Part shown: in pieces, positions 1 to 5,592 of the stretch
Numbering within the stretch: the first letter of the stretch is position 1
How the letters are laid out: each line of letters starts with the position of its first letter
NCBI GenBank assembly: GCA_936941515.1
Contig: CAKZJI010000426.1
Location: 1 to 5,718 of the forward strand
Reading direction: 5' to 3'
Source of the DNA: an uncultured Propionibacteriaceae bacterium
GTDB lineage: Bacteria; Actinomycetota; Actinomycetes; Propionibacteriales; Propionibacteriaceae
DNA length: 5,718 nt
Position numbers and translations under genes: made by a program
The notes under the pieces: model-generated
Told to the model about the DNA's origin: nothing
Seen by the model: the letters and a program-made list of their open reading frames with translations, nothing else
Database searches by the model: none

Positions 1-245
1 GCGCTGTGCTGCGGTTGGCGCTGGAAAAGGCCGGCTTCACGGTCGAGCACTCCGAGGGATCTTTGTATCTCTGGGTCACTCGGGGCGAACCCTGTCGGGA
101 CACCATCGCGTGGCTTGCTGAACGCGGCATCCTGGCAGCGCCGGGCGACTTCTACGGAGCCTCGGCCAGTCGCCATGTTCGCATTGCCCTGACAGCCAGC
201 GACGAGTGTATCCAGGCAGCCGCCAATCGGCTGACCGCCCCGTAA
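1..245 (+). CDS. dapC: Succinyldiaminopimelate aminotransferase DapC, C-terminal fragment
   Basis: This is the last ~80 residues of a fold-type I PLP-dependent aminotransferase; the rest lies beyond the left edge. The frame is open to the first complete codon (GCT at 3-5), so the GTG at position 6 is internal and not a start. Visible: GSLYLWVTRGE, WLAERGILAAPGDFYG and HVRIALTASDE near the end. The last has the position and form of the C-terminal block holding the arginine that binds the substrate carboxylate in this family. The pattern matches actinobacterial DapC, which transaminates N-succinyl-2-amino-6-ketopimelate with glutamate to give N-succinyl-LL-DAP. dapD and dapE in the same window support DapC over another class I/II aminotransferase. 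The PLP-lysine region is not visible. The gene ends in TAA and converges on the serpin gene, 7 bases away. Confidence 0.85.
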   Translation, partial: AVLRLALEKAGFTVEHSEGSLYLWVTRGEPCRDTIAWLAERGILAAPGDFYGASASRHVRIALTASDECIQAAANRLTAP

Positions 246-252
246 ATGCGAT

Positions 253-1497
253 TCATTCCGACAGCGGGTCGGAAACCACCGCCAGGAACAACGGCCACCC
301 GGTGCGGACGTCTAGGACCCGCATCAGATAGGGATGATCGACGATCAACTCAGTCAGGCCGGGGCCTGGCACGGGGGCGGACATAGGGATGGATATTTCT
401 GTGACTGCGGCACCCACTGTTCCCTGGGCGGTGACCTGCAACCGGGTCTGTTGCACTGCCTGCTCCACCTCTGCGCCGTCAAAGATGTTGTCGAAGGAAC
501 TCAGGTTTATCCCCAGAGCCTCCAGCAGCGTTTTCAGATCAAGCGTGTGCCTCAGGTCAACTGATGGCATCACCACCTCAATGGTTCCAAGGGGCGCGGC
601 GGTGAGGGCCTCATGAGTTTCCTGCAAGACGCTGACATCCCAGCTGAGTGGGCTGATGCCCTGCGGCGGCAGCAGGACGTCCATGGCGAGGGTGTCGTCG
701 TAAGATAGGCGGACTGCATTCCAGCCGTCGCCGCTTGCCGAACGAGTGTGAAACTCCCCTTTCAACGCGGAGATCTCAACCTGCTCGCCGTCACCCCTCG
801 TGAAGCTCAGGGGTGTCTTGTCCGAGGTGAACTCGCTGCTCCAAGCCGCTGCGAACAGTAGCGCATCCTGGACAACCAGCAGGGTGGAGTCGGTGACCTT
901 CACACCAGACTTCTCGATTAGTCCAGCCGTGTTGTCTTTCACCCACGAGTCGAGAGCATCTTGCGCCTCTGACACACGTGCCCGTTCCGCACCGGCATCA
1001 AGATAGGTTTTCGCCTCGTCAAGGAACGGTTGCTTGGGTTCGACGTCGCCGCACATCAGGACGCGGTTGGCGATGTGCACCACCGGAGTCTCGGGCGGTT
1101 TCTTGGCATCCAAGGTCTTCGGAAGGGACTCGTAGTTCCGCAGGTTGTTGCGCAGGGCATCAATGCTTCTGGCCCTGTCGGTTGCCGTCATGCCGAAGAG
1201 CTCATCAAAATCCTGTGCCGTCTTGCCGGTGGCGCCGAGACCGACCAAGGCCAGGGCAGCAGCCATCGAAGCCGGTGAGCACAGTCTGTTCTCCGGGGCC
1301 GGAGCCTCCGTGAGGACACGCCAGGCGAGCAGCTGTGAGGATTTTGCAGCCGATACAGCCTCTGGAATGTCTGGCCCAACTGGTTCGTAGGTCGTGGTTC
1401 CCACGTACAGATGAACTTCGGGCTTGCCCACGACACTGGAGCACCCTGTGACTGCAGCAGCGGCGAGTCCCCCGAGCAAGAAAATACGACGATGCAT
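253..1497 (-). CDS. Serpin-family protease inhibitor, predicted lipoprotein (414 aa)
   Basis: The protein starts MHRRIFLLGG, has a short hydrophobic stretch (residues 5-17) and a lipobox-like V-T-G-C with Cys19, so it is probably exported and lipid-anchored. Serpin landmarks follow in order: LCSPASMAAALALVGLGATG at 72-91 (family form SPxSIxxALxMxxLGAxG), WVKDNTAGLIEKSGV (185-199), VVQDALLFAAAWSSEF (208-223), MDVLLPPQG (272-280), IEVVMPSVDL (306-315), and a C-terminal DHPYLMRVLD and LFLAVVSDP. The reactive-loop hinge is GTVGAAVT (359-366): Thr at P14 and small residues at P12-P9 are typical of inhibitory serpins, which trap serine or cysteine proteases. Counting from P15 = Gly359 places P1-P1' near Ser373-Ala374, or Met372-Ser373 if shifted by one, suggesting an elastase-, subtilisin- or chymotrypsin-like target (inference). 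The length is normal for a serpin plus signal. The ATG at 1497 has AGGAG 8 bases upstream. It lies 53 bases after the lysozyme-like gene and may be co-transcribed with it. The family call is firm; target and lipidation are predicted. Confidence 0.92.
   Translation of the reverse strand: MHRRIFLLGGLAAAAVTGCSSVVGKPEVHLYVGTTTYEPVGPDIPEAVSAAKSSQLLAWRVLTEAPAPENRLCSPASMAAALALVGLGATGKTAQDFDELFGMTATDRARSIDALRNNLRNYESLPKTLDAKKPPETPVVHIANRVLMCGDVEPKQPFLDEAKTYLDAGAERARVSEAQDALDSWVKDNTAGLIEKSGVKVTDSTLLVVQDALLFAAAWSSEFTSDKTPLSFTRGDGEQVEISALKGEFHTRSASGDGWNAVRLSYDDTLAMDVLLPPQGISPLSWDVSVLQETHEALTAAPLGTIEVVMPSVDLRHTLDLKTLLEALGINLSSFDNIFDGAEVEQAVQQTRLQVTAQGTVGAAVTEISIPMSAPVPGPGLTELIVDHPYLMRVLDVRTGWPLFLAVVSDPLSE
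256..274. terminator. Perfect 7-bp hairpin at the dapC/serpin convergence
   Basis: TTCCGAC (256-262) and GTCGGAA (268-274) are perfect inverted arms around the 5-base loop AGCGG. The hairpin begins 11 bases after the dapC stop and lies inside the last codons of the serpin gene on the other strand, ending just before the serpin stop. Because the intergenic gap is only 7 bases, this is the only visible candidate for ending transcription in either direction. Neither side has a clear T-tract, so it would be a non-canonical terminator of a kind proposed for high-GC actinobacteria, or an mRNA 3'-end stabiliser. The structure is seen; the function is inferred. Confidence 0.45.
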
Positions 1498-1505
1498 GGC
1501 TGGCT

Positions 1506-1510
1506 CTCCT
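1506..1510 (-). promoter_or_regulatory. Shine-Dalgarno AGGAG of the serpin gene
   Basis: On the minus strand AGGAG lies 8 bases before the ATG at 1497. This supports that start, which also gives a proper lipoprotein signal, and shows the serpin has its own translation initiation, unlike the coupled gene upstream of it. Confidence 0.7.
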
Positions 1511-1537
1511 GACGAACAACTCTTCGCCTATCCTGCC

Positions 1538-1548
1538 ACCAGACTGGT
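1538..1548. repeat. Short perfect palindrome ACCAG-A-CTGGT upstream of the serpin
   Basis: Five-base perfect arms around a single central base lie in the 53-base gap between the lysozyme-like gene and the serpin. The repeat starts 3 bases past the stop of the former and is 40 bases from the serpin start. A one-base centre is wrong for an RNA hairpin but acceptable for a dimeric repressor site. No convincing -10/-35 pair was found in this gap, so a separate serpin promoter is not established. The repeat is short enough to be chance. Confidence 0.2.
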
Positions 1549-1550
1549 TC

Positions 1551-2381
1551 TCAACTGGCGAAGTGGATCACCCCGGTGCCGGAATCCCCGGAAGCATCGT
1601 GTATCTCCTCCCAGGCGCGCTTGCCCTTGGACCATTCAGAACTCCCGATGGTGATCTTCACAATGCCTGCGTCCGTCGTGTTGGCCATCGCCAGTTGCGC
1701 GCCAGCCCAGACGGCCGCGGTGTCGTCTGCCTGCATCACCAACTGGTCATCCTGCTTCTGCACGTTGAGTCCCGGCACCGTCGCGAGCACCCGGTCCATG
1801 GTGCTCTGGTCTGTGCTGGCAGGCTCTCTGTTGACGCAGGCCAGAGTACCTGGGCGGGACCCCCTCAGAGCACCCGCCAGGGCCCGGGAATTGGTCTCGT
1901 GCTTCCGATACGCCTCGGGATGCCCGGAGCGCTGCACTTGCTGGGCAATGTCGTTGACCTCAGTGGTTTCCCAGCCGTCGAATTTCACGAGCTCCTTGTA
2001 GAACCGCCCGGAGCTGTACCAGGGATCCATGATCTCAGCCTCGGTTCCCCAGCCGTAGGAGGGGCGCTGCTGGAACAGTCCGAGGGAGTCGCGATCCCCG
2101 TACTTGAGGTTCCGCAACCCCGACTCCTGCCAGGCCGTGGCCAGAGCAATCACCGCCGCCTGCTCGGACAGTCCCTGGTTGTAGGACTCAGCCACGATGA
2201 TCGAGGCATTCCGGGTCTGCTCGAAGGTGAGGCTGAGCTGCTCTTCCTGACCATCCACTTTCAGGTAGCAGCGCTCGGGATTCATCCGGGCCTCCAACCA
2301 CTCGTAGCCCTTCCAGGCGCCGAAGCCGACTGCGCCCAGCACCACGGCCAGTATGACGACGATGATGATTGTCTTGCGCAT
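1551..2381 (-). CDS. Membrane-anchored lysozyme/transglycosylase-like protein (276 aa)
   Basis: The N-terminus has a Lys/Arg-flanked hydrophobic helix at residues 4-22 ([10 protein letters not shown] start), fitting an uncleaved anchor with the rest outside the membrane. Residues ~54-175 resemble a lysozyme-fold domain seen in many actinobacterial hypothetical proteins: AVIALATAWQESGLRNLKYG (76-95) with Glu86 where transglycosylases hold the catalytic acid, then DSLGLFQQRPSYGWGT (98-113), IMDPWYSSGRFYKELVK (117-133) and QQVQRSGHPEAY (147-158). Cys38 and Cys182 flank the domain and could form a disulfide (inference). The C-terminal ~90 residues are soluble and unassigned. Its ATG at 2381 overlaps the dapD stop as TGATG; the nearest purine-rich stretch (AGGA, 2397-2400) is too far away to be a good ribosome site, so translation probably depends on coupling with dapD. 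A peptidoglycan role beside a DAP synthesis gene makes sense but is unproven, and enzymatic activity is uncertain. Homologues are often annotated simply as hypothetical. Confidence 0.8.
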   Translation of the reverse strand: MRKTIIIVVILAVVLGAVGFGAWKGYEWLEARMNPERCYLKVDGQEEQLSLTFEQTRNASIIVAESYNQGLSEQAAVIALATAWQESGLRNLKYGDRDSLGLFQQRPSYGWGTEAEIMDPWYSSGRFYKELVKFDGWETTEVNDIAQQVQRSGHPEAYRKHETNSRALAGALRGSRPGTLACVNREPASTDQSTMDRVLATVPGLNVQKQDDQLVMQADDTAAVWAGAQLAMANTTDAGIVKITIGSSEWSKGKRAWEEIHDASGDSGTGVIHFAS

Positions 2382-3313
2382 CAGTTCGAGTGCAATTCCT
2401 CGTTCAGGGAGAATCTGCTGCTTCCTCGCTGCTTGGCCATGACTTTGCCCGACTGGGAATCCCGGATGAAGAGCAGACCTGAGGCCCCGGACAGCTCTCG
2501 CGCCTTGACGATCCGGCCGTCGGACAGTTCCACCTTCGTGCCGGCGGTGACGTACAGCCCTGCCTCCACGATGCAGTCGTCCCCAAGGGAAATGCCGATT
2601 CCGGACTCAGCCCCCAGAAGACAGCGCTCACCGATGCGGATCACCTCCTGCCCACCCCCGGAGAGGGTCCCCATGATGGAGGCGCCGCCGCCAATGTCGG
2701 AGCCGTCTCCCACGACCACGCCCGCGGAGATCCTCCCCTCCACCATGGAGGCGCCAAGGGTGCCGGCGTTGAAGTTCACGAAACCCTCATGCATGACCGT
2801 TGTCCCGGGTGCCAGGTGGGCACCGAGCCGCACCCGGTCCGCGTCTGCGATCCTGACTCCTGAGGGAGTGACGTAGTCCGTCATACGGGGAAACTTGTCG
2901 ATCCCGAAAACGCCCAGGAGCTCACCCTGCCCGCGCAGGATGGTCCGCACACGTTTGACGTCCTCGACGGGAATGGGACCTCGGGTGGTCCAGGCATTGT
3001 TGGGAAGCTGCCCGAAGATGCCGTCAAGATTCAACCCGTGCGGCCTCACCAGACGGTGGCTGAGAAGATGCAGACGCAGGTAGGCGTCCTCGGTGCCCTC
3101 CGGGGGTGCGTCGAGATCAATGGCAACGCGGACGGCTTGGGTGGAGGTCTGACGGATGTGATCCTCGCACTGGGCCTCGGCCAGAGCCTTCGGTATCTCA
3201 TCCGTGAGGCCATCCCCAAGGACCGGTTCCGGAAAGAACACATCCAAGATGGTTCCCGACACATGGTTGGTGGCGAGGCCCCACCCCCAGGCTTTGCGCT
3301 GCGCATCAGTCAT
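2381..3313 (-). CDS. dapD: Tetrahydrodipicolinate N-succinyltransferase DapD (310 aa)
   Basis: It transfers succinyl from succinyl-CoA to tetrahydrodipicolinate, the committing step of the succinylase route to meso-DAP and lysine (EC 2.3.1.117), in the cytoplasm as a trimer. The sequence closely follows the actinobacterial DapD class, known from the M. tuberculosis protein: [17 protein letters not shown] (79-95), [12 protein letters not shown] (137-148), then a left-handed beta-helix hexapeptide region from about 154 ([19 protein letters not shown]), [20 protein letters not shown] (189-208) and [14 protein letters not shown] (208-221). It ends [10 protein letters not shown], as is usual for the class. 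Glu192 in MVEGRIS corresponds to the glutamate considered important for catalysis in the mycobacterial enzyme (from memory of the family). The length is normal. The ATG at 3313 has no Shine-Dalgarno but lies 7 bases after a TACACT hexamer, so the mRNA is probably leaderless. The gene is divergent from dapE and its stop overlaps the next gene's start. Confidence 0.97.
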   Translation of the reverse strand: MTDAQRKAWGWGLATNHVSGTILDVFFPEPVLGDGLTDEIPKALAEAQCEDHIRQTSTQAVRVAIDLDAPPEGTEDAYLRLHLLSHRLVRPHGLNLDGIFGQLPNNAWTTRGPIPVEDVKRVRTILRGQGELLGVFGIDKFPRMTDYVTPSGVRIADADRVRLGAHLAPGTTVMHEGFVNFNAGTLGASMVEGRISAGVVVGDGSDIGGGASIMGTLSGGGQEVIRIGERCLLGAESGIGISLGDDCIVEAGLYVTAGTKVELSDGRIVKARELSGASGLLFIRDSQSGKVMAKQRGSSRFSLNEELHSN

Positions 3314-3315
3314 GC

Positions 3316-3333
3316 GGTTCAGTGTAGTGAACC
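3316..3333. promoter_or_regulatory. Inverted repeat GGTTCA-N6-TGAACC over the dapD promoter (candidate operator)
   Basis: GGTTCA (3316-3321) and TGAACC (3328-3333) are perfect 6-base arms around GTGTAG. The site covers the predicted dapD -10 (3321-3326) and ends 2 bases before the dapD start codon. It lies 24 bases upstream of the predicted dapE -10, so a bound protein could block dapD and possibly affect dapE. Placement over a -10 is typical of a repressor site. The regulator is unknown. In RNA it would not matter for a leaderless dapD transcript starting at the ATG, which favours a DNA-level role. The structure is seen; the function is inferred. Confidence 0.4.
3321..3326 (-). promoter_or_regulatory. 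Putative -10 element (TACACT) of a leaderless dapD promoter
   Basis: On the minus strand TACACT fits the actinobacterial TAnnnT -10 pattern and ends exactly 7 bases before the A of the dapD ATG, placing the transcription start at or next to the start codon. No Shine-Dalgarno is present upstream of this ATG. No convincing -35 hexamer was seen, which is common for such promoters. Confidence 0.5.
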
Positions 3334-3357
3334 TGCAGGCGAACGGCCGTGGAACGG

Positions 3358-3363
3358 TAGGCT
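3358..3363 (+). promoter_or_regulatory. Putative -10 element (TAGGCT) of a leaderless dapE promoter
   Basis: TAGGCT fits TAnnnT and ends exactly 7 bases before the dapE ATG at 3371, the same spacing as on the dapD side. The sequence between (CGCCAGC) has no Shine-Dalgarno. Transcription would begin at the ATG. No clear -35 was seen. Confidence 0.5.
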
Positions 3364-3370
3364 CGCCAGC

Positions 3371-4447
3371 ATGACACTTGATCCTGGCGTTGACCTGGTG
3401 ACCCTGCTGCGCTCCATCGTCGACGTGGAGAGCGTCTCAGGCAATGAGCGGATGCTCGCCGATCTCGTCGAGGAGACACTGCGAGCCCAACCCCACCTGA
3501 TGGTGGAACGTGACGGAGACTGCGTGGTGGCGCGAACCCAGCTCGGCCGCGACCAGCGCATCGTGATCGCAGGGCACCTGGACACGGTCCCCGTGGCCGG
3601 GAACCTGCCCAGCTCCGTGGTGGAGGGACCTGACGGCCCGCTGATCTACGGCAGGGGAACCTGCGACATGAAGGGGGGCGTCGCGGTCGCGTTGAAGCTG
3701 GCCTGCGAGCTCGGTGAGCCTCGCACCGACATCACCTGGGTGTTCTACGACAACGAAGAGGTCGATGCGGCATTGAACGGTCTCGGACGGCTCTCCAGGA
3801 ACCGTCCCGACCTCCTGGCCGGTGACTTCGCAGTCCTGATGGAGCCCACTGCCGCACGCATTGAGGGTGGGTGTCAGGGAACCATCCGAGTCCGGATCCA
3901 CGCAACGGGTCAGGCCGCCCACAGCGCACGGTCGTGGATGGGGCACAACGCCATCCACGACCTCTCCACAGTGCTCACCTCCCTGGCCTCCCACGAGCCC
4001 CGACGGATCATCGTCGACGGGCTTGAATACCGGGAGGGGCTCAACGCGGTGCGCATCGGAGGGGGAGTGGCGGGCAATGTCATCCCCCCCGAGGCCTGGG
4101 TCGAGATCAACTACCGCTATGCCCCGGACAAGAGCCCGCAGGAGGCACTCGAGTATCTGCGTCACGTGTTCCCCGGCGCCAGTCTGGACGTGGTCGATCT
4201 CTCACCCGCCGCCCGACCGGGACTCGACGCGCCCCTGGCAGCTGAGTTCGTCGAGGCGGTCGGCGGTGAGGCACGGCCCAAGTACGGTTGGACTGACGTC
4301 GCGCGTTTCTCAGCCCTCGGGATCCCCGCCGTCAACTACGGGCCGGGTGACCCGTCCCTTGCCCATCGGGACGATGAGCATTGCCCCGCCGCCGATCTCG
4401 CCAGCTGCGCGGACGGCCTGCGTCGCTGGCTCTCAAGGACAGCATGA
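3371..4447 (+). CDS. dapE: Succinyl-diaminopimelate desuccinylase DapE (358 aa)
   Basis: It hydrolyses N-succinyl-LL-DAP to succinate and LL-DAP (EC 3.5.1.18), a di-zinc peptidase-family M20 enzyme acting in the cytoplasm after DapC. Visible metal and catalytic residues: His69 and Asp71 in AGHLDTVP (67-74), Asp99 in [11 protein letters not shown] (93-103), the Glu129-Glu130 pair in FYDNEEVDA (125-133; catalytic base plus metal ligand), Glu158 in LMEPT, and a C-terminal His332 in [10 protein letters not shown]. The lid/dimerisation domain runs from about 165 ([20 protein letters not shown]) to about 280. The length is that of actinobacterial DapE. The open frame extends upstream, but the ATG at 3371 gives the expected N-terminus ([19 protein letters not shown]) and sits 7 bases after a -10-like TAGGCT. 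The stop TGA overlaps an ATG at 4444 in the frame of the LOG gene, so the two are probably one operon. Other M20 deacylases are unlikely given the neighbouring dapD. Confidence 0.96.
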   Translation: MTLDPGVDLVTLLRSIVDVESVSGNERMLADLVEETLRAQPHLMVERDGDCVVARTQLGRDQRIVIAGHLDTVPVAGNLPSSVVEGPDGPLIYGRGTCDMKGGVAVALKLACELGEPRTDITWVFYDNEEVDAALNGLGRLSRNRPDLLAGDFAVLMEPTAARIEGGCQGTIRVRIHATGQAAHSARSWMGHNAIHDLSTVLTSLASHEPRRIIVDGLEYREGLNAVRIGGGVAGNVIPPEAWVEINYRYAPDKSPQEALEYLRHVFPGASLDVVDLSPAARPGLDAPLAAEFVEAVGGEARPKYGWTDVARFSALGIPAVNYGPGDPSLAHRDDEHCPAADLASCADGLRRWLSRTA

Positions 4448-4450
4448 ACG

Positions 4451-4455
4451 AGGAG
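4451..4455 (+). promoter_or_regulatory. Shine-Dalgarno AGGAG deciding the LOG-family gene start
   Basis: AGGAG lies 6 bases before the ATG at 4462. Competing in-frame starts are the ATG at 4444, which overlaps the dapE stop as ATGA but has no ribosome site, and the ATG at 4489, with AGGGAG 5 bases upstream. The 4462 start keeps the RQGAVMLRGE segment, which resembles the usual N-terminal RxGPVLLR block of long actinobacterial homologues, so it is preferred. Confidence 0.65.
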
Positions 4456-4461
4456 AACCAC

Positions 4462-5178
4462 ATGAACGAACGTCGTCAGGGAGCTGTCATGCTCCGCGGC
4501 GAGGCCCACAACACCCCAACTGCGGATGAGGCCCTTCTGGGGGCGGATGGGGAGGAGTGGGCCAGCAAGGATCCATGGCGAGTGCTGCGCATCCAGGCCG
4601 AGTTCGTGGAGGGCTTCGACACTCTGCAGGGGCTGCCGCCAGCGGTCAGCATCTTCGGCTCTGCACGGACTGATCCCTCCGACCCCATGTATGCAGCGGC
4701 TGAGAGGATCGCAGCAGGCCTGGTCGAAAGGGGGTTTGCCGTCATCACCGGTGGCGGTCCCGGCATCATGGAGGCGGGGAACAAGGGAGCTCGGGAGGCT
4801 GGGGGAACCTCGGTGGGCCTTGGCATTGAACTTCCGCACGAGCAGAGCCTGAACCCATACGTCAGCCTCGGCATCAACTTCCGCTACTTCTTTGCGCGCA
4901 AGACCATGTTCCTGAAGTACTCGCGGGGTTTCATCGCCATGCCGGGAGGCTTCGGAACCCTTGATGAGCTTTTCGAGTCCCTCACGCTGATCCAGACCGG
5001 GAAGGTGACCCATTTCCCCGTGGTGCTGTATGGCACCCGGTTCTGGGGGCCGCTGCTCGACTGGATCCGAGACATCGTCGGGTCTGGGGGATTCATCAGT
5101 ACCGAGGACCTGGAGCTGATCACCATGACCGACGACATCACCGAGGCCATTGAGGCGATGGGGGAGCCGCAGAGCTAG
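4462..5178 (+). CDS. LOG-family (TIGR00730-type) Rossmann-fold nucleotide phosphoribohydrolase (238 aa)
   Basis: The family cleaves nucleoside 5'-monophosphates, classically N6-modified AMP (cytokinin ribotides), to base and ribose 5-phosphate. Hallmarks: SIFGSART (63-70) at the first strand, GGGPGIMEAGNKGAREAGG (97-115), FFARKTMFLKYS (143-154) with the conserved Arg146-Lys147, and the signature PGGFGTLDE (161-169) with the catalytic-type glutamate at 169. No key residue is missing. An N-terminal ~55-residue extension (DPWRVLRIQAEFVEGF, 37-52) marks the long actinobacterial form, which often follows dapE, rather than the short plant-like LOG. The likely start is 4462; the dapE TGA overlaps an alternative ATG at 4444, so co-transcription with dapE is expected. 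The true substrate here is unknown: many such proteins are called lysine decarboxylase, an old mis-annotation that would look tempting next to lysine genes. The gene ends in a CTAG shared with a convergent frame. Confidence 0.9.
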   Translation: MNERRQGAVMLRGEAHNTPTADEALLGADGEEWASKDPWRVLRIQAEFVEGFDTLQGLPPAVSIFGSARTDPSDPMYAAAERIAAGLVERGFAVITGGGPGIMEAGNKGAREAGGTSVGLGIELPHEQSLNPYVSLGINFRYFFARKTMFLKYSRGFIAMPGGFGTLDELFESLTLIQTGKVTHFPVVLYGTRFWGPLLDWIRDIVGSGGFISTEDLELITMTDDITEAIEAMGEPQS

Positions 5179-5393
5179 CGGGCCATCCGCCGCACAGCCT
5201 TCACGATCTCCTCAAAGGCCAGCACCGTCAGCCCCGCCCCAATGGCCAGCGCCCAGTGGGCAGGGGCCAGATGGGTCGTGCCGAAGGCCGACTGCAGCAG
5301 CGGAACATGAACGACGGCGATCTGAGAGAACACGCCCAAGGCGATGGATCGGGCGCTGCGCGCCGAGCGTCGGGCCGGGAACGCCGTCGTCAC
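5175..5393 (-). pseudogene. P-type cation-transporting ATPase, C-terminal remnant (truncated)
   Basis: The open frame gives 72 residues from a GTG at 5393. About residues 17-72 (IALGVFSQIAVVHVPLLQ, then FGTTHLAPAHWALAIGAG and LTVLAFEEIVKAVRR) match the last two transmembrane helices and basic tail of Ca2+/cation P-type ATPases (Cation_ATPase_C type). Residues 1-16 (Arg/Ser-rich, MTTAFPARRSARSARS) are not ATPase-like. Upstream in frame there are no hydrophobic helices, and the frame meets a stop at 5484-5486. Everything else of the ~850-900 residue pump, including the DKTGT phosphorylation site, is therefore absent, and real similarity ends at about 5343-5350, where unrelated plus-strand coding sequence starts. 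The stop codon shares CTAG with the convergent LOG gene. This could be a true pseudogene or the edge of a chimeric join. Confidence 0.7.
5343..5352. other. Abrupt sequence junction between two unrelated truncated genes
   Basis: The ATPase-like minus-strand frame loses similarity at about 5345, and a plus-strand protein begins mid-domain at about 5347 (DRALRAERRAG). Both genes are cut at the same few bases, head to head in a way intact genes would not be. GATC occupies 5347-5350. No inverted repeats, target duplication or transposase is visible. The options are an assembly or ligation chimera, or a genuine rearrangement breakpoint. Confidence 0.6.
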
Positions 5394-5592
5394 CTCTCCG
5401 CTGCCCGACGGTGCCTTCGTCGCCGACGGTACGGACGCTTTCCTGCGGTGGAACGGCGCCTGGCTGCGCTGGAGTTTCGAGGGCTACGCGCCGGCCGATC
5501 CGGCGGGGGAGCTGCGCCTACTCACTCCGCCGTCGATCGTTCGCATGTTGCGGATCGGGCTCCCTGTCACCGCGCACCCGTCGGCGGGCTGA
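5344..5592 (+). CDS. Conserved actinobacterial hypothetical protein, C-terminal part only
   Basis: The frame MDRALRAERRAGN continues as AVVTSPLPDGAFVADGTDAF, then LRWNGAWLRWSFEGYAP, and ends LRLLTPPSIVRMLRIGLPVTAHPSAG. The combination of LPDGxFV, a 'W-SFxGY' stretch and a terminal LTPPSIVxxLxxG...HPSA is one I associate with the C-terminus of an uncharacterised actinobacterial family (recollection, no search). No function is assigned. The ATG at 5344 is probably not the true start: there is no ribosome site, a frame stop lies just upstream at 5323-5325 inside the ATPase-like sequence, and the protein begins as if mid-sequence. It is therefore best read as truncated at its 5' end by the junction. 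It is soluble, with no signal or membrane segment. An alternative is a genuine short 82-residue protein. Confidence 0.55.
   Translation: MDRALRAERRAGNAVVTSPLPDGAFVADGTDAFLRWNGAWLRWSFEGYAPADPAGELRLLTPPSIVRMLRIGLPVTAHPSAG

Noticed and set aside
1563..2876. Plus-strand open frame of 437 codons antisense to the lysozyme-like gene and dapD
   Set aside because: It crosses two well-supported minus-strand genes. Its translation is Pro/Arg/Ser-rich with no recognisable domain, and long antisense frames are expected in GC-rich coding DNA.
3038..3370. N-terminal extension of the dapE frame upstream of the ATG at 3371
   Set aside because: The extension runs through the dapD coding region on the other strand and its residues do not resemble DapE. 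The family N-terminus begins at 3371.
3437..4165. Minus-strand 242-codon frame antisense to dapE
   Set aside because: dapE has all its metal-site motifs on the plus strand. The antisense product shows no family features and is a codon-bias shadow.
4336..5013. Minus-strand 225-codon frame across the dapE/LOG boundary
   Set aside because: It overlaps two confident plus-strand genes and has no domain-like content.
4462..5178. Lysine decarboxylase, suggested by PGGxGT motif and lysine-gene context
   Set aside because: PGGxGTxxE is the LOG phosphoribohydrolase signature. The decarboxylase label is an old mis-annotation, and no PLP-binding decarboxylase features are present.
5167..5181. Possible hairpin CCGC-N7-GCGG at the LOG/ATPase convergence
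   Set aside because: A 4-bp stem with a 7-base loop and no T-tract is too weak to call a terminator.
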